Of a stretch of DNA of 64,000 nucleotides, positions 24,074 to 35,456 are shown piece after piece. The stretch spans positions 215,404,506 to 215,468,505 of the forward strand of contig CM055265.1 of assembly GCA_029237695.1 (NCBI GenBank), in the 5' to 3' direction. Numbering within the stretch: the first letter of the stretch is position 1; every line of letters starts with the position of its first letter. Origin of the DNA: Conchocele bisecta. Taxonomy: Eukaryota; Mollusca; Bivalvia; Lucinida; Thyasiridae. The notes under the pieces are model-generated. The model was not told the origin of the DNA. It saw only the letters and a list, made by a program, of their open reading frames with translations, and did not search any database. Position numbers and translations under genes: made by a program.

Positions 24074-24583
24074 TCATGATTTAAATGAATAATGGCTTGT
24101 AACTGTATGCACAGTCCACAGAGTTTCAGCTTTTAGTGTGTCATTCCGGGAAACAAAATGATCATTCATTGTTGGCATCTTGGAGGAAGAGGATTTAATT
24201 GTAGAATCACAAACACTGGCCTGGGGCTGAGAAGTTGGAGAAGTTGCAGGTGAAGCCAATGAAGTTTGAACAGCAGCTGAGTCGTCATTAGAAGCTGCAT
24301 CAGACAAATTAAAATTCTCGGTAATTGTTCTGGTATTTGGTGTACTTGACGCCAGTGCCACATGCTTCTTACTCTTCATATGTGAGTTCAGTGAAAATTC
24401 ACCCATCTTTCCAAGTTCAATTGTTTTATTGCAACGACAACAGTGAGCTGAATGTTTATCAGATTTCCGTTCCCTAACCCAATGTTTGTACTTTGGGTCA
24501 TTTAGCCATTTTTGATTAAATGTACACTTCCCGGGCCCCATAATTTTGTTGAAATTATGCCGTCTGTACAAATAGTTCTGCAA
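24074..24583 (-). pseudogene. hAT transposase, N-terminal zinc-finger part
   Basis: The piece encodes GKCTFNQKWLNDPKYKHWV, then CCRCNK and NSHMKSKKH, a BED-like C-x2-C...H-x5-H finger for DNA binding. A Ser/Thr/Pro/Gln-rich linker follows. It ends at a stop before the central part and is out of frame with it. It belongs to the same dead element as 22620-23900. Confidence 0.75.
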
Positions 24584-24639
24584 CCACGGCTACAGGGGTA
24601 AACTGTTTTTTTACTGGAGTAAACTCGAGTCAGTTAAAC

Positions 24640-26097
24640 CGTGCTGATGAAAGTTGAAGTCAGTTGGTTCACAATTTCCACGTGTTGGCCAGCATCGGTC
24701 ATGTGGTTCCTGAGAAAAAGACGTTCAAAATCTCGAATAAATGGACATTTGGCGGCCATCATGGATGACATAATCATCCGATTCCGACAAATATTGCACC
24801 AGAGCAATCGCCTCATCGATACCTTCAATTTGATATACGACATGAGCATATTTGGTCAAAAATAACATTTGACCCCAAATTGACCCCACGGGCCACGCCC
24901 ATTTTTGACCCCGGTGTCAACATTTTAACACCTTTGAAAGAGCATTCTACATCGATCATTCCTACCAAGTTTCGTCGAAATCCGGCTGGCGGTTCATTAG
25001 AAGATTTTTTAAGAATTTGTGCTATCTTTAGACGGCGGCCATCTTGGATTAGCGACAACCTCCATTTTAACAAATCTGAAAAGGCTTCACCCATGGACCA
25101 TAACTGTGAAGTTTGGCCACCATGGGCCAAGCGGTTCGTGTGAAGAAGAATTTTGAAATCTCTCAATAAAAGAATGACCTTTTAACCTTTTGGCGGCCAT
25201 CTTGGATGATATGACCATCCAATTTCGACAAAAAATGTACCAGAGCGATCGCCTCTTTAATACCTTCGATTTTATATAGACAGGACCATATTCGGTCAAA
25301 AATAATATTTGACCCCAATTTGACCCCACGGGACACGCCCATTTTTTACCCTGGGGTCACCATGTTAACAAATTTGAAAGAGCATTGTACATCGATCATT
25401 CCTACCAAGTTTCGTCGAAATCTGGCTCATGAAAAGAAGATTTTTTAAGAATTTATGCTATTTTTAGACGGCGGCCATCTTGGATTAGCGATGACCTCCA
25501 TTTTAACAAATCTGAAAAGGCTTCACCCATGGACCATAACTTTTAAGTTTTGCTACCATGGGCCAAGCGGTTCATGTGAAGAAGAATTTTGAAATCTCTA
25601 ATAAAAGAACGACCTTTCGGCGGCCGTCTTCGATGACATAACTATCCGATTTCGATTTCACCAGAGTGATGGCCTCGTTGATACCTTCGATTTGATATAC
25701 AACATGACCATATTTGGTCAAAAATAAAATTTGACTCCAATTTGACCCCACGGGCCACGCCCATTTTTGACCCCGGGGTCACCATTTCAACAACTTTGAA
25801 AGAGCATTGTACATCGATCATTCCTACCAAGTTTGGTCGAAATCCGGTCGGCGGTTTTTGAGAAGAATATTTTTGAAGAATTTGTGCTATTTTTAGACGG
25901 CGGCTATCTTGGATTACGTAATGACGTCATTTTAACAATTTTGTAATCCCCCTACCTAAGGACCATGACCATGAAGTTTGGTAACTATAGGCCCAATGGT
26001 TACCGAGGAGAAGACGTTTGAAAATGTTCACAGACGGACGGACGACGGACACATTGCGGTAACAATAGCTCACATGAGCTTCGCTCAGGTGAGCTAA
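24640..26097. mobile_element. Tandem-core element, ~450-bp core, three to four cores, with terminal hairpin
   Basis: The core contains GGCGGCCATCTTGGAT, TGACCCCACGGGCCACGCCC and TTCCTACCAAGTTTCGTCGA. It ends with GACGGACGACGGACACATTG and the hairpin AGCTCACATGAGC...GCTCAGGTGAGCT. The same family fills 56308-59729 and 62375-64000. It is inserted in the hAT element. Confidence 0.85.
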
Positions 26098-26305
26098 AAA
26101 CACTGAAACTACTTATTTTTGTATGATTTTTTTATTGCAGACACAGATACAGGAATGGAGACTCCACAAAGGAAAACAACAAGATTCAAGGGTTTTTAAA
26201 GGGTTTTAATCCGTTTTTAAGGGTTTTTCAAGGCCATGGTCCTTTTCAAGGGTTTTTCAAGTCAGATATCAAATTTAAAGGTTTTTCAAGACCTGTGCGA
26301 ACCCT

Positions 26306-28062
26306 GGGTACAAATATAGCCTGTGTATGGTAGAAATATAGCCTGTGTATGGTACAAATATAACAAGTGTATGGTACAAATATAGCCTAAATATAGCCTG
26401 TGTATGGTAGAAATATAGCCTGTGTATGGTACAAGTATAACAAGTGTATGGTACAAATATAGCCTAAATATAGCCTGTGTATGGTACAAATATAGCCTGT
26501 GTATGGTAGAAATATAGCCTGTGTATGGTACAAATATAGCCAAATATAGCCTGTGTATGGTAGAAATATAGCCTGTGTATGGTACAACAATAACAAGTGT
26601 ATGGTACAAATACAGCCTAAATATAGCCTGTGTATGGTACAAATATAGCCTGTGTATGGTACAAATATAGCCAAATATAGCCTGTGTATGGTAGAAATAT
26701 AGCATGTGTATGGTACAAATATAGCCAAAATATAGCCTGTGTATGGTAGAAATATAGCCTGTGTATGGTACAAGAATAACAAGTGTATGGTACAAATACA
26801 GCCTAAATATAGCCTGTGTATGGTACAAATATAGCCTGTGTAGGGTACAAATATAGCCAAAATATAGCCTGTTATGGTATTAATATAGCCTGTGTATGGT
26901 ACAAACATAGCCATGTATGGTACAAACATAGCCTGTGCATGGTACAAATATAACAAGTGTATGGTACAAAATAGCCTGTGCATGGTACAAATATACGGTA
27001 ACAAGTGTATGGTACAAATATAGCATGTGTAGGGTACAAATATAGCCAGTGTATGGTACAAACATAGCCTGTGCATGGTACAAATATAAAAAGTGTATGG
27101 TACAAATATAGCCTGTGTATGGTACAAATATAGCCTGTGTAGGGTACAAATATAACAAGTGTATGGTACAAACATAGCTTGTGTAGGGTACAAATATAGC
27201 CTAAATATAGCCTGTGTATGGTACAAATATAGCCTGTGTAGGTACAAATATAGCCTAAATATAGCCTGTGTATGGTACAAACATAGCCTGTGCATGGTAC
27301 AAATATAGCCAGTGTGGTACAAACATAGCCTGTGCATGGTACAAATATAACAAGTGTATGGTACAAATATAGCCTGTGTATGGTACAAATATAGCCTGTG
27401 TAGGGTACAAATATAACAAGTGTATGGTACAAACTAGCTTGTGTAGGGTACAAATATAGCCTAAATATAGCCTGTGTATGGTACAAATATAGCCTGTGTA
27501 GGGTACAAATATAGCCTAAATATAGCCTGTGTATGGTACAAACATAGCCTGTGCATGGTACAAATATAGCCAGTGTATGGTACAAACATAGCCTGTGCAT
27601 GGTACAAATATAACAAGTGTATGGTACAAATATAGCCTGTGTATGGTACAAATATAGCCTGTGTAGGGTACAAATATAACAAGTGTAAGGTACAAACATA
27701 GCTTGTGTAGGGTACAAATATAGCCTAAATATAGCCTGTGTATGGTACAAATATAGCCTGTGTAGGGTACAAATATAGCCTAAATATAGCCTGTGTATGG
27801 TACAAACATAGCCTGTGCATGGTACAAATATAGCCAGTGTATGGTACAAACATAGCCTGTGCATGGTACAAATATAACAAGTGTATGGTACAAATATAGC
27901 CGGTGTATGGTACAAATATAGCCTGTGTAGGGTACAAATATAGCCTGTGTAGGGTACAAATATAACAAGTGTATGGTACAAATATAGCCGGCGTATGGTA
28001 CAAATATAGTCTGTGTAGGGTACAAATATAACAAGTGTATGATACAAACATAGCCTGTGCAT
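26306..28062. repeat. 22-bp satellite, block 2
   Basis: About 80 units of TATAGCCTGTGTATGGTACA type with variants (CATAGCCTGTGCATGG, TATAACAAGTGTATGG). The variants recur in the same order with a longer period of roughly 340-360 bp (compare 27055-27420, 27420-27720, 27720-28060), so block 2 has higher-order structure. Confidence 0.95.
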
Positions 28063-29754
28063 GGTGTATAGTGTACAGTTGTTTCTGTCAAAATGTTCCG
28101 GGTTTATACGTGTACAAAGTGTTGTGCGTTGCGTATCCGTGGAGTTTCCGTTAGTTGCGTTTCAAACCGTGTGTCGTCTACATGTAATATGTTTTCGGCC
28201 ATGCGTTGCGTTTCCCCACTCTTGCGCATGTGCGAAAGTCGAACAAACCGTGTTCAACGCATTGAGTTTCAAAAGCGTGTAATCCGTGTACAACGGTTGT
28301 AAACGTATACAACGGTTGTAAACAACGCATTGAGTTTCAAAAGCGTGTAATCCGTGTACAACGGTTGTAAACGTATACAATGGTTGTAAACGTATACAAC
28401 GCTAAGGTAAACCGTTTAAACGATTTAACGCTTTCTTGGACGAACGGTTACACGCTTCTACATGTACACAGCACTGTACAGATGAAACCGTGTTATGCGT
28501 ATAACACGTTTGCACGGGTTTTAACGCATTACACGTTTGGTATGCCAACCGTGTATCGCGTAGAATGCGCATGCTCAGATCGTTCTTCGTGTGTGTATAT
28601 ATACTTCTAGACTCAGCAGGGCTTCTAACATTTTCAGTTTGCCGGTTCTGGACCGATTTTTGAACTCTCAGACCGATCGAGATTTGAAAACTAGTCTTAA
28701 AAATCGGTCCGAGAAAAATTGCCAGTCGGCTGCTATTTTGCTATAAACCTTGTAAATTTACCGGTTTTGACCACCAAGTAATTTATGACACATATCCGCG
28801 GGCCATATCAGTGTTAAACCAGTGTGCAGCTCGCTGTGTATTCAGTTTCTCCAAATATCGATTTTTCTTAAGACACGCGTGGGACAGGTGTATAGCGGAT
28901 TAGTGACTGAAATAGACTGGCTTCAGCGTAAAGATACGAGAGTTCCTAGACTCGCCATTTCTGATGATGTTAAAATAAAGAAACCATGCACTGTGTTTAT
29001 CTGTGTTCGTAATATTTAACCCCAAGTAACTGACACGGACTATCGGCCCGGGCTATTCCATATTAAGTTAGGAACTGTTACATTACCCTGTATTAGGGGT
29101 AATTTTTGTGTATATAAAATGTACATGTACGTAGGAATGCCGCAGATCCTGATGAGCCGGCTCACGTGATCTACAATTCGCAAACATTTTGATAAACGAC
29201 AAGGTACATCAGTCGTGTTAAAAGCGTGACTCATTAGGCATCAGGGATTAGAGATCAATTGAAGTGCTAAATCACACCGCCGATGTACTTTGAACTCGAT
29301 CTGAGGGTATGTATTCGCGATATTTTAAAAGGGACGAAACAAGGACGCCTCGAAGCGATCGGGGCCGAACAGGTATTCGCGTTAAAACGTGTAACTGTTG
29401 TACACGTTTCAACGCTTTCATATAGGTACACGCTTCCAGGTAAAGCGTTGTACACGTTTCAACTCTTTCACCTCGCTACATATGTATACGCCAAAGCGTG
29501 TTATACGCCTTGAAGCTAAACGTATTACACGCTTTACAACTAAACGGTTTGACAATGTGTATTACACGTGTATGAACCGTATTATAAGTTTAAACAACGT
29601 ATACAACGCTTTTAAACTAAACGGTTTGACAATGTGTATTACACGTGTACGAACCGTATTATACGTTTAAACAACGTATACAACGCTACAGCAAACCGTT
29701 GCGTTCGCATTGAGTTTGAAAATGTTGTCTACGGTGGAACAAAAATGGAGACTG
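28063..29754. other. CpG- and ACGT-rich insert between satellite blocks
   Basis: Unlike its surroundings, it is dense in motifs such as AACGTATACAACG, TACACGTTTCAACGC and CGTTTAAACAACG, some repeated in tandem (28260-28400, 29545-29690). It contains one arm of the inverted repeat (28909-29206). No coding exon or known element was recognised. Confidence 0.6.
28909..29206. repeat. Inverted repeat arm A (partner 32936-33245)
   Basis: Shared phrases include AATAGACTGGCTT, TAACTGACACGGACTAT, GGAACTGTTACATTAC and TGTATTAGGGGTAATTTTTG, present in the reverse complement at 32936-33245. Confidence 0.85.
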
Positions 29755-30069
29755 CACTGTGTAGTACAAATATAGCCTGTGTAGGTACAAATATAACAAG
29801 TGTATAGTACAAATATGGCCTGTGTATGGACAAATATAACAAGTGTATAGTACAAATATAGCCTGTGCATGGTACATATATATAGCCTATGCATGGTACA
29901 AATATAGCCAGTGTATGATACAAATATAGCCAGTGCATGGTACAAATATAGCCAGTGTATGGTACAAATATAGCCAGTGCAAATATAGCCAGTGTATGGT
30001 ACAAATATAGCCAGTGTATGATACAAATATTGCCAGTGTATGGTACAAATATTGCCAGTGTATGGTACA
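29755..30069. repeat. 22-bp satellite, block 3
   Basis: About 14 units (TATAGCCAGTGTATGGTACA type), ending in TGTATGGTACAAAGTCTGAT, where a MITE half begins. Confidence 0.95.
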
Positions 30070-30214
30070 AAGTCTGATCAGGATCTGCACTGTCAATCAA
30101 TTAAACACTGGGCATGCTTTTAACAAGGAATATAAATCATTATCAGGAGTGTGTGGTATTTGGTTAGGAGCTATACTGGTCACAAATGCCATAAGCCCCA
30201 TTGCCCCAGTCAAG
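30070..30214. mobile_element. GTGACTGG-family MITE, right part, next to the 39-nt microexon
   Basis: GTCTGATCAGGATCTGCACT through GGTCACAAATGCCATAAGCC and CCCAGTCA. The left end is missing where the satellite starts. It stops about 16 nt from the donor of coding segment 6. Confidence 0.8.
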
Positions 30215-30230
30215 GCCAATGATATGTTAC

Positions 30231-30269
30231 CTATGCCACAGAAGAAGCATCGAACACAGTCGCCAAAGC
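30231..30269 (-). CDS. IAP/BIR gene, coding segment 6: 39-nt microexon with the BIR2 CxxC
   Basis: This 39-nt microexon encodes FGDCVRCFFCGI plus split glycine codons at both ends. The acceptor is TCTATTTTCAG|GCTTTGG at 30269 and the donor GGCATAG|GTAACA at 30231, phase 1 to phase 1. Without it, segment 5 would still join segment 7 in frame, but the product would read AGYFYAGLRHW and lack the two cysteines that bind zinc. With it, the second BIR has the canonical spacing C-x2-C-x16-H-x6-C. Skipping is therefore a frame-preserving switch that would destroy this BIR. A MITE end lies about 16 nt past the donor, and a larger pair of inverted repeats (28909-29206 and 32936-33245) encloses the exon. 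Confidence 0.93.
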   Translation of the reverse strand, partial: ALATVFDASSVA

Positions 30270-30289
30270 CTGAAAATAGAAACAGGTAT

Positions 30290-30640
30290 TGTTACACGAC
30301 GGACATTGTTTGACACCGCTCATGCTGTTTCACCATGGTTGTAGACGATGCTCATTTCGGGGCCAAGCCAACACCTACGTAACCAATGTGTTTCGTGACG
30401 TTACTAGAACGCGCTATTACGTCACCAGACCAGTTCACAACGGTTGCACAGAAATTTTGTTAATGAGTTCGGTTAAGTTTGTTTTGCATTTATACGTTAA
30501 TAGTATAATAACTAGCAACCTTAATTCGCCACAAGTTGTAATAATTGCGGTCATTATATACCGTATAAAGAACATGTCTAAGGAACAAACAATTGTGATG
30601 GATTACTAATTCTGTTTAAAGCGATTCCATGGATTACACA
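30290..30640. other. No feature recognised
   Basis: Intron upstream (minus strand) of the microexon. A 106-codon plus-strand open frame here has no recognisable domain. Confidence 0.4.
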
Positions 30641-30654
30641 AGTGCCTGTGAATT

Positions 30655-31325
30655 ATTCAATTTTAATGGATGAAGCAGTTGCAGAGATATAGTACACAAA
30701 AAACTTTAACAAAAAAAATCAAAGTAATTTGACCTTGAGGATTGGGCACGATTTTGGCCCACAGGGGCCGCACGGTTGGGGGTTAGAATGAAAATATGGA
30801 TGATGATAAACACCCATGTGAAGTTTCAAGGTAACGGGCATAGCAGTTGCAGAGATATAGTATAACGAAAAACTTTTAACCAAAAAACTCTAACCAGACG
30901 TACGTTAAAAAGTTAACGTTGAAAATGGCTAAGTCAATTACGTAGAAATAATAGGTGAAGGTAAAAAAAATGGTCACATGTTGGATAGTTGTATGTGGTA
31001 GGCACCCCTTGGTTATGAAACTGTGAAAGTTTGGAGGTCCTAGGTGGTACAGTACCAAAGAAATTGACTTAAACACGAAAACTTAACATTGTAAACGCGA
31101 AAACTTAACATTGAAAATGGCTAAGTCGACTGCGCGGAAAAAATGGGTGGGTCAAGTTAAAAAAAAAGTAACATGTTGGATAGTGATATGTGGTGGGCAC
31201 CCCTTGATTATGAAGCTGTGAAAGTTTGGTGGTCCTAGGTGGTCCAGTAACAAAGAAATGGACTCAAACACGAAAACTTAACATTGATTGTGGACGCCGC
31301 CCGCCTGCCCGCCCGCCCGCGCCCG
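30655..31325. mobile_element. Tandem-core element (GATAGTGATATGTGGTGGGC), copy 2
   Basis: It matches 16520-17310 almost throughout, including GGGGCCGCACGGTTGGGGG and the terminal GCCCGCC tail. Confidence 0.8.
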
Positions 31326-31499
31326 CCCGCGGCTTTCGCCAATCCAAAAACATGGCTAAAAAACTATCTGATTAGTTAATATCAAAGCGCCAAGTCAAAT
31401 TTGACGACTTTCAAGTGTCGAATTTAAGTGGATATCAAAGATTCTGATCGATACCCGGCAGGGATTGCCTTGCCGATATTGATGTCAACTGTCTAATTT

Positions 31500-32172
31500 G
31501 TTCACATTCAAGTGTAGGATTTGTTAATACTAAGTACATGATCATGATTTGTTCGCATTCAAGTGTAGGATTTGTTAATACTAAGTACATAAATGACCTT
31601 AACCTTCAGACTTTGGATGTGGGGGTGTGCGTAATGAAGCATCATCCCTAGACAAACATTGATATGAAATATTATCAATGTCTGGCAAGGGGTTAAAGAG
31701 ATATTGTGAAAAAACAATAACTTTAACGCATTTCTGTTACAAATCCGGTGAACAATACAAGTAAATAAATGACCTTGACCTTCAAAATTTGGATGTGGGG
31801 GTGTGCGTAATGAAGCATCATTCCTAGACAAACATTGATGTGAAATATTATCAAAGTCTGGCAAGGGGTTAAAGAGATATTGTGAAAAAACAATAACTTT
31901 AACGCATTTCTATTACAAAACCGGTGAACATTACAAGTAAATAAATGACCTTGACCTTGATAATTTGGATGTGGATGTGCGTAATAAAGCATCATCCCTA
32001 GACAAACATTGATGTGAAATATTATCAATGTCTGTCAAGGGGTTAAAGAGATATTGTGAAAAACAATAACTTTTAACGCATTTGCCTTACAAAAAAACCG
32101 GACGACGCGGACGCGGACGACGACGGAAAATACGACGACTATAGTCGCGCCTCTGCTAAAGCAGGCGCGACA
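31500..32172. mobile_element. Tandem-core element, ~185-bp core x3, with terminal hairpin
   Basis: The cores contain GGATGTGGGGGTGTGCGTAA, CCTAGACAAACATTGAT and GGCAAGGGGTTAAAGAGATA. They are followed by GACGCGGACGCGGACGAC and the hairpin GTCGCGCCT...AGGCGCGAC at 32144-32171. Confidence 0.88.
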
Positions 32173-32175
32173 AAA

Positions 32176-32930
32176 ATAGTACTTTATTTAGTAAGATTTA
32201 GTAAGAATTTCGGAGTTTTGCACATAATTACTCTATAACTTTATGACATCGAAATTTAAGTCGGAGGTGCAGAATCCCCGAAAAAAAGGTAAGGCAAAAA
32301 CCAGCGATGCGATGCAGTAACCAATAACACATATCGAAATATGTTTTCATCCAATAAACATGTATTGGCCGCATATAAGAATCTTCTCCTAAGACAAAGA
32401 TTATCATGTTTTTGTCAAACTATGTTGTTTTTTTGTCAAGAATTATTGGTGTCTGTCCACATTTGTTCTACTTCTTAATAAAAGCATGTTTCAGCAGCAC
32501 ACGAGAATCGTCTCCTAAGACTATTTTTACATCTCCTGTTGGGGACATTTTACCATCTCGCGTTCTAGCGATATCGAGCATAGTTGATTGATCGCGCAAA
32601 TGCGAAGTATGATTGCGAGCTTGCGAGACGAAAATACGCGGTTCTATCGTATTCAATCTTGCTTTTTCGCACATTTTTGCTTCGCGATCTGCATCAACGA
32701 GCACGAGCAAAACTAACCCGAATGTTCTGTCTATAACACAGGGTAAGTCGCCCTGCGTTACCTGCGTTTTATAATTCGGGTTACAGCAAAATATATTTCC
32801 AAAAGCGGAAGGCGAGATAGCAAAAACGCGAGACGATTCTCATATCTTTACGAGACGATTCGCATGTTTTCGTAAGACGGAAAAATTGCGAAACGACAGC
32901 TCTAGACGAATCATAATACTTTTAAAATTA
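32176..32930. other. No element recognised
   Basis: Contains scattered GCGAGACGATTCTC-like phrases (32500, 32820, 32850) that may be a diffuse repeat. No exon was found. Confidence 0.4.
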
Positions 32931-32935
32931 CAGAC

Positions 32936-33245
32936 GTACCTTTGTCCTTTATCAAACTGTTTGCAAACTGTAGATCCCGATGAGCATGCTATTCACGAGC
33001 CGTCTCATCAGGATCTACGCCATATGTACGTACTTTATTTATACCAAAAATTACCCCTAATACAGCGTAATGTAACAGTTCCACACTTAATATGGAATAG
33101 TCCGTGTCAGTTACTTGTAACTTGGGGATGAAATGTGTAATATTAAATATTACAAACACGGATAACCACAGTGCATAGGTTCTTTATTTTATTTTAAATA
33201 CGCTAAAGCCAGTCTATTTATAAACCGCTCTACAGCTATCGAGAC
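32936..33245. repeat. Inverted repeat arm B (partner 28909-29206)
   Basis: This is the reverse complement of arm A at about 80 per cent by eye. The two arms enclose 3.7 kb that includes the BIR2 microexon. Confidence 0.85.
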
Positions 33246-33324
33246 CTTCACCTGTAACAATTACCATGCGTGTGTTATGAAAAATCGATACGTGGAGATA
33301 TGTGTTGAAAGGCGACCAAACACA

Positions 33325-33405
33325 CAGGCATTCAGATTGTTTCGGCTTTCATCGGTATAACCATATCGATGAAAGCCGAAACACGCCGAATGCCTGTGAC
33401 CAAAC
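33325..33405. repeat. Hairpin (GTTTCGGCTTTCATCG)
   Basis: TTTCGGCTTTCATCG at 33350 pairs with CGATGAAAGCCGAAA at 33366, and the outer AGGCATTC pairs with GAATGCCT. Confidence 0.85.
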
Positions 33406-33584
33406 ACACAACGATGTTTGTTAACACGGATATTCCCCGGATATGTGTCATAAAATTGACATTACTTGGTGTCAACATCGTTACATTTACACAGTTGATA
33501 GGAAATGGCAGCAAATAGGTAATTTGATATCAAAAATGGGTCCAGAACCGATAAACTGAAAATTTTAGAAACCTGTACAGTAAC

Positions 33585-33830
33585 ATAATCATGATTTGTT
33601 CACATTCAAGGGTAGGATTTGTTAATACTAAGTACATGATCATGATTTGTTCACATTCAAGAGGATTTGGTAATACTAAGTACATGATCATGATTTGTTC
33701 ACATTCAAGTCTAGGATTTGTTAATACTAAGTACATGATCATGATTTGTTCGCATTCAAGTGTAGGATTTGTTAATACTAAGTACATGATCATGATTTGT
33801 TCACATTCAAGTGTAGGATTTGTGAATATC
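33585..33830. repeat. 51-bp minisatellite, about 5 copies
   Basis: The unit contains CATGATCATGATTTGTTCAC and TAGGATTTGTTAATACTAAG; the spacing 33734 to 33785 is 51 bp. Two further copies lie at 31500-31590 in front of another element. Confidence 0.92.
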
Positions 33831-34040
33831 AAAGTGCCTTATTGAAACCTCGCATGGATTGCCTTGCCCGTTATTGAGTTAAGCTAAACAAACGACTAAA
33901 GTTATGACTGTATTCCCCATCTTTGTGATTAAACTGCCTGTATAACCGCTACACACACCTTGTCATCTATCTAGTGAAACACATGCAGTGACTCTCTACA
34001 CCAATCTCTTGGTAAATTGGATAAGCTTCACTGTAAGTGT

Positions 34041-34265
34041 GGCTGTCACTGGAGAAATGGAGCTTATTGGTTTTACAACCAGTGTAGATCCAGACCATCC
34101 GCGCAGTCTGATCAGGATCTGCACTGTTCGCCATTCCATGAAACACCTGTCATGCTTCTAACAAGCAACACATATCATTAACAGGGTACACGAGTGTGTT
34201 ATTCATATTGAGCAGGAGCTACATTGGTCACAAATCCCGTAAGTCCCATTTCTCCAGTCACAACC
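34041..34265. mobile_element. GTGACTGG-family MITE, full-length copy
   Basis: The left end TCACTGGAGAAATGGAGCTT and the right end CCCATTTCTCCAGTCACAA are inverted. The inside carries CAGTCTGATCAGGATCTGCA and ATGCTTCTAACAAG. It is the best reference copy of the family in this window, about 225 bp. Confidence 0.88.
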
Positions 34266-34329
34266 ATAGTTGACCGCGAATGAATCTGCATGTTCATGAT
34301 TGCAAAGCGCAGTTTTCACATACCTGAAT

Positions 34330-34541
34330 TACAGTGGAATCTCACTAAACAGGACACCCTGGTAGGTCCCCTGTGAGGTACTGTCATTTCGGCTAATTCT
34401 GCGCATCAGCTAATGCACAATCCACGTCAAATTTAGCCTTGTGTACGTCATAATAAATATGTGGATTTTGGAATAAACAAGCTGATAAATTGCTACACTG
34501 TAACACAATTTTATCACATTCCGATCAGAGGTTCCACTGTG
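34330..34541. mobile_element. TIR MITE (ACAGTGGAACCTC ends)
   Basis: TTACAGTGGAATCTCAC at the left and GAGGTTCCACTGTGTAA at the right are inverted. Its right end is about 17 nt from the donor of coding segment 5. Confidence 0.8.
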
Positions 34542-34558
34542 TAACAGAAACTACATAC

Positions 34559-34699
34559 CAGCATAAAAGTAGCCGGCTCCGGCCATGATGTCGGGTGTCT
34601 GGGTCAGATGTTCCGGCCACCCCGCATAGCTGGTCAGTCGCACAGACTTGACGGCATAGTGGGGGTGTTTCGGCTGTTGCGTGTCCACACCCGACGTGG
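34559..34699 (-). CDS. IAP/BIR gene, coding segment 5: N-terminal third of BIR domain 2
   Basis: The acceptor TTCTCTTGTAG is followed by CCACGTCGG at 34699 and the donor is TATGCTG|GTATGT at 34559; both ends are phase 1 and match segments 4 and 6. The 47 residues contain the start of a BIR fold: SVRLTSYAGWPEHL (the R-x-S-x-x-x-WP signature) and then AGAGYFYAG. The zinc ligands are absent here; they lie on the next two exons. A TIR element (34330-34541) ends about 17 nt past the donor. The frame is too short and too interrupted to be seen as a conventional open frame, so it was read from the minus strand directly. Confidence 0.92.
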
Positions 34700-34869
34700 C
34701 TACAAGAGAATTGTGGGTTAGTTATACAGACTTGTGTAGGCCGGGTGGTTGGTAATTTGGTCACAACACCAGACAAACTACTGACCATTATGCCAACTAG
34801 AAAATGTGGCCTGTCGACACATTTAGGGCCTCTATTTGAGAAACTGTTACAAAAAAATTCAATAAATAA

Positions 34870-35275
34870 ACAGACAGACAGATGGACGTACGATCAGTAG
34901 CAAGGGTAATTGTATGAATGTCGAAAGATATATAGTTACTTAGTAATGCATGTGTGCAATATGAAGTTATTAGCTGAAGGCAAACAGAAATTACATGTAT
35001 AGGTATTTTGAGAAACTGTTCCAAAAACTTTCAAATAAATAAATAGACAGACGGATGGACGTACGATCAGTAACAAGGGTAATTGTATTAATGTGGAATG
35101 ATGTATAGTTACTAAGTAATGCATGTGTGCAATATGAAGAAATTAGCTGAAGGCAAACAGAAATGATAGGTGATTTGAGAAACTCTTACAAAAACTTTCA
35201 AAAAATAAACGGATGGACAGACGGACATACAGACAGGGTGAAACCTATAGGGCACCACCGATTCTCGGCAGGGCC
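34870..35275. mobile_element. Tandem-core element, ~150-bp core x2-3, with GACGGA tail
   Basis: Repeats of AATGCATGTGTGCAATATGA and AGCTGAAGGCAAACAGAAAT, then ACGGATGGACAGACGGAC, then a GGCACCACCGATTCTCGG tail. Confidence 0.7.
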
Positions 35276-35456
35276 CTAATTATGCATCACCATATAGGCA
35301 TCACAATTAGGCATCATAATTAGATATGATAATTAGGCATTAAAATTAGGCATCACACCTACTACCGGCAATTGATTTACTGTAGGTCTTATTTCAAACT
35401 ACGAATGAGCATCATAGTATTGACAGTAATTGCCAATATTCTAATAAGGTTTTATT

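Larger units (their letters stand above)
22493..26305 (-). mobile_element. Decayed hAT-type transposon inside the 22-bp satellite
   Basis: The right end reads GACCTGTGCGAACCCTG, so the element starts CAGGGTTCGCACAGGTC on the minus strand, a familiar hAT terminus. It encloses the transposase remnants and a tandem-core element. The left terminus is not clean and no duplication could be fixed. Satellite sequence lies on both outer sides, so it landed in the array. Confidence 0.7.

Noticed and set aside
26387..28062. Long minus-strand open frames up to 396 codons (YHTLAIFVPYTGYIC type)
   Set aside because: They are translations of the 22-bp satellite. Three units give 66 nt without stops in several frames at once, and no start, splice site or domain supports them.
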